In this document: in pieces, positions 43,679 to 45,106 of the stretch
Numbering within the stretch: the stretch's first letter is position 1
Layout of the letters: each line of letters opens with the position of its first letter
Assembly: GCA_946479255.1 (NCBI GenBank)
Contig: CAMLFK010000011.1
Coordinates: forward strand, 1 to 45,106
DNA length: 45,106 nt
Source: an uncultured Oxalobacteraceae bacterium
GTDB lineage: Bacteria; Pseudomonadota; Gammaproteobacteria; Burkholderiales; Burkholderiaceae
Direction: 5' to 3'
The notes under the pieces: model-generated
Database searches by the model: none
What the model was told of the DNA's origin: nothing
The model's input: the letters and a program-made list of their open reading frames with translations, nothing else
Made by a program: the position numbers and the translations under genes

Positions 43679-43693
43679 AGCAAGGACGAGACA

Positions 43694-44545
43694 ATGACTA
43701 TTTTTAAACGCACCGCCTTCCTCGCACTGATGGGCATGGCGTGCGCCGCCCAGGCCGCGCCCACCAGCCCGCGCATCGGCGTGCAGCTCTGGTCGGTGAA
43801 GGACGAGATCAAGCAGGACTTCGAAGGCACGCTGACCAGGATCGCCCAGCTGGGCTTCCAGGGCGTGGAATTCGCCGGCGAGTTCGGCCAGTACAAAGAC
43901 AACCCGGCCGGCCTCAAGGCCTTCCTCGCCAAGAACAAGCTGGCCTGCGCCGGTGCGCATATGCCGCTCGAAAAGCTCAGTGCGGCCCAGTTCGACGCCA
44001 CCACCGCTTTTTACGAGGCGCTCGGCTGCGAGAACCTGATCATCTCGATGGACAAGCGGGCTTTCACCGTCGAGGGCAGCGCGGAAGTGTCGAAGGAACT
44101 GAGCGCACTGACCGGCAAGCTGGCCACCATGGGCATGCGGATCGGCTACCACAACCACGCCGAGGAATTCGCCGGCGCGGTCGGCAAGACGCCATGGGAC
44201 GTGATCGCCACCAACACCCCCAAGGCCACCATCCTGCAGCAGGATGTGGGCTGGACCACGGCGGCCGGCAAGGACCCGGTCGCATATGTGAAGAAGTACC
44301 CTGGCCGTACCCTGAGCACCCATTTCAAGGCCAAATTCGCGCCCGGCACCACCGGCACGCCGATTATCGGCCAGGACAAGACCGACTGGGCGGCGCTGAC
44401 CCGCGCCGCGCGCAGCCTCGGCGGCACGCACTGGATCGTCGTCGAGCAGGAAGAGTACCCGAACGGCATGGGGCAACTGGAGAGCGTGGCCGCGTCCTTG
44501 AAGGGTTTGCAGGCGATTATTGGAAAGACCTCCGGCGCAAAGTGA
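43694..44545 (+). CDS. secreted sugar isomerase/epimerase-like TIM-barrel protein
   Basis: A 283-residue xylose-isomerase-like TIM-barrel protein with a Sec signal (about 1-22, TAFLALMGMACAAQAAP). Visible barrel strands include IGVQLWSVKDEI, GFQGVEFAG, RIGYHNHAEEF, QQDVGWTTAAGKDP and HWIVVEQEEYP, carrying the metal-binding Glu/His/Asp/Glu residues of the family (E in VEFAG, H in NHAEEF, D in QQDVGW, E in VVEQEEY). Periplasmic homologues next to GMC dehydrogenases and DUF1080 proteins are linked to 3-keto-sugar metabolism, acting as isomerases or eliminases on oxidised glycosides. It follows the GMC gene by 15 nt and belongs to the same operon. Confidence 0.88.
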   Translation: MTIFKRTAFLALMGMACAAQAAPTSPRIGVQLWSVKDEIKQDFEGTLTRIAQLGFQGVEFAGEFGQYKDNPAGLKAFLAKNKLACAGAHMPLEKLSAAQFDATTAFYEALGCENLIISMDKRAFTVEGSAEVSKELSALTGKLATMGMRIGYHNHAEEFAGAVGKTPWDVIATNTPKATILQQDVGWTTAAGKDPVAYVKKYPGRTLSTHFKAKFAPGTTGTPIIGQDKTDWAALTRAARSLGGTHWIVVEQEEYPNGMGQLESVAASLKGLQAIIGKTSGAK

Positions 44546-44554
44546 AAATCGTTA

Positions 44555-44568
44555 CCCGCGAAGGCGGG
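44555..44568. repeat. short CCCGC-GAAG-GCGGG hairpin repeat
   Basis: A 5-bp stem and GAAG loop with the flanks GTTA and GATGACGG have the look of a dispersed REP-type repeat common in Burkholderiales intergenic regions. It sits between the epimerase gene and the ABC transporter gene. Confidence 0.5.
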
Positions 44569-44608
44569 GATGACGGAGCAAGCGATAACAAAAGTAGACC
44601 AGGCAACA

Positions 44609-45106
44609 ATGAGCTTATCCGTACGCTTCAACCACATCATCAAAGAATTCGGCCCTGTGCGTGTCCTGCACGGGGTCGACTTCGCCCTCGAACCAGGCCG
44701 CGTGGTCGGCCTGCTGGGCGAGAACGGCGCCGGCAAATCGACCTTGATGAAAATACTGGCAGGCTATGAACGCCCCACCGGCGGACAGCTGCTGGTCGAC
44801 GGCGTGGAGCGCCACTTCGCCAGCTCGCGCGATGCCGAGGCGCTGGGCATCGCCCTGATCCACCAGGAATTCAACCTGGCCGAACACCTGACCATCACCC
44901 AGAACATCTTCCTCGGCCACGAAAAGACCAGCGGCCTTCTGCTCGACAGCAAAGCCATGCGGCGCGCCGCCGCCAGCTGCCTGGAACAGGTCGGCCTCAC
45001 CGTCAGCCCGGACACCAAGGTGGCCGACCTGATCGTGGCCGAAAAGCAGCTGGTCGAAATCGCCAAGGCGCTGTCGCGCAATGCGCGCCTCCTGATCATG
45101 GACGAG
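44609..45106 (+). CDS. sugar ABC transporter ATP-binding protein, N-terminal part (cut by window end)
   Basis: The first 166 residues of an ABC ATPase, frame open to the window end. Walker A is GLLGENGAGKST (about 34-45), the Q-loop is LIHQEFNLAEHLT, the signature region is VADLIVAEKQLVEIAKALS and Walker B LLIMDE ends exactly at the boundary. The non-canonical signature and IHQEFNL are typical of the first half of RbsA/XylG/MglA-type double ATPases (CUT2 family), so the whole protein should be near 500 residues with permease and binding-protein genes following. It probably imports a monosaccharide made by the preceding genes or by the xyloglucan locus. A 63-nt gap with a REP-like hairpin separates it from the epimerase gene. 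Confidence 0.9.
   Translation, partial: MSLSVRFNHIIKEFGPVRVLHGVDFALEPGRVVGLLGENGAGKSTLMKILAGYERPTGGQLLVDGVERHFASSRDAEALGIALIHQEFNLAEHLTITQNIFLGHEKTSGLLLDSKAMRRAAASCLEQVGLTVSPDTKVADLIVAEKQLVEIAKALSRNARLLIMDE

Noticed and set aside
41951..44476. An 841-codon minus-strand frame across the GMC and epimerase genes
   Set aside because: It spans two clear plus-strand genes and has no recognisable motif; an antisense artefact of GC-rich codons.
1..45106. CRISPR arrays, insertion sequences, prophage or integrase genes
   Set aside because: I saw no regularly spaced repeats, transposase or integrase frames; the only repeats are the short REP-like ones listed.

Overview
The window is high-GC DNA with dense, operon-like coding and both strands used. 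Gene content (paoABC-type aldehyde oxidoreductase, KtrAB, YbaL-type antiporter, a large TonB-dependent receptor with glycan hydrolases, GMC/gluconate-dehydrogenase-subunit-3 pair) suggests a polysaccharide-degrading Gram-negative bacterium. I infer Betaproteobacteria, probably Oxalobacteraceae of the Massilia/Duganella type; there is no rRNA or other marker here to prove it.

Layout. 1-1380: a class II tRNA-like gene on the minus strand with an apparent UCA anticodon, then a two-domain rhodanese. 1711-5415: a three-subunit periplasmic aldehyde oxidoreductase (paoA, paoB, paoC). 5540-8274: a subtilisin-like protein that has lost its catalytic-serine block, and a small secreted SGNH hydrolase. 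8385-16120 (minus strand): a tightly overlapping four-gene operon encoding a calcineurin-like phosphoesterase, a trypsin fused to a degenerate STAND-like domain, a MoxR AAA+ ATPase and a 1279-residue membrane protein with a vWA-like domain and a predicted periplasmic beta-propeller. This operon has a near-consensus promoter whose spacer is filled by a perfect 14-bp palindrome. It is the best candidate for a poorly described system: it resembles the NTP-dependent MoxR-vWA/trypsin conflict systems known from comparative genomics, in an unusual combination.

16254-18688: a LysR regulator divergent from an MFS exporter. 18715-23478: a 55-residue small protein missed by length cut-offs, a YbaL-type cation/proton antiporter, a DedA protein and the KtrB/KtrA potassium uptake pair.

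23726-39529: a xyloglucan utilisation locus in two convergent arms. The plus arm encodes a lipoprotein SGNH esterase, a GH74 xyloglucanase and a GH5 endoglucanase. The minus arm encodes a TonB-dependent receptor, a GH35 beta-galactosidase, a GH31 alpha-xylosidase with a PA14-like insert, and a GH2 beta-galactosidase. Together they would cut the xyloglucan backbone at the surface, import the oligosaccharides and strip galactose and xylose in the periplasm. A LacI-type operator lies upstream of the receptor gene. REP-like repeats lie between the GH2 and GH31 genes.

39530-45106: a non-coding stretch with a degraded fragment resembling the C-terminus of a DUF1080 (3-keto-glycoside hydrolase) protein, then a PAS-AraC regulator, a gluconate-2-dehydrogenase subunit 3/GMC oxidoreductase pair, a secreted sugar isomerase/epimerase-like protein, and the start of a sugar ABC transporter ATPase cut off by the window end. 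This set fits periplasmic sugar oxidation of the 3-keto-glycoside type.
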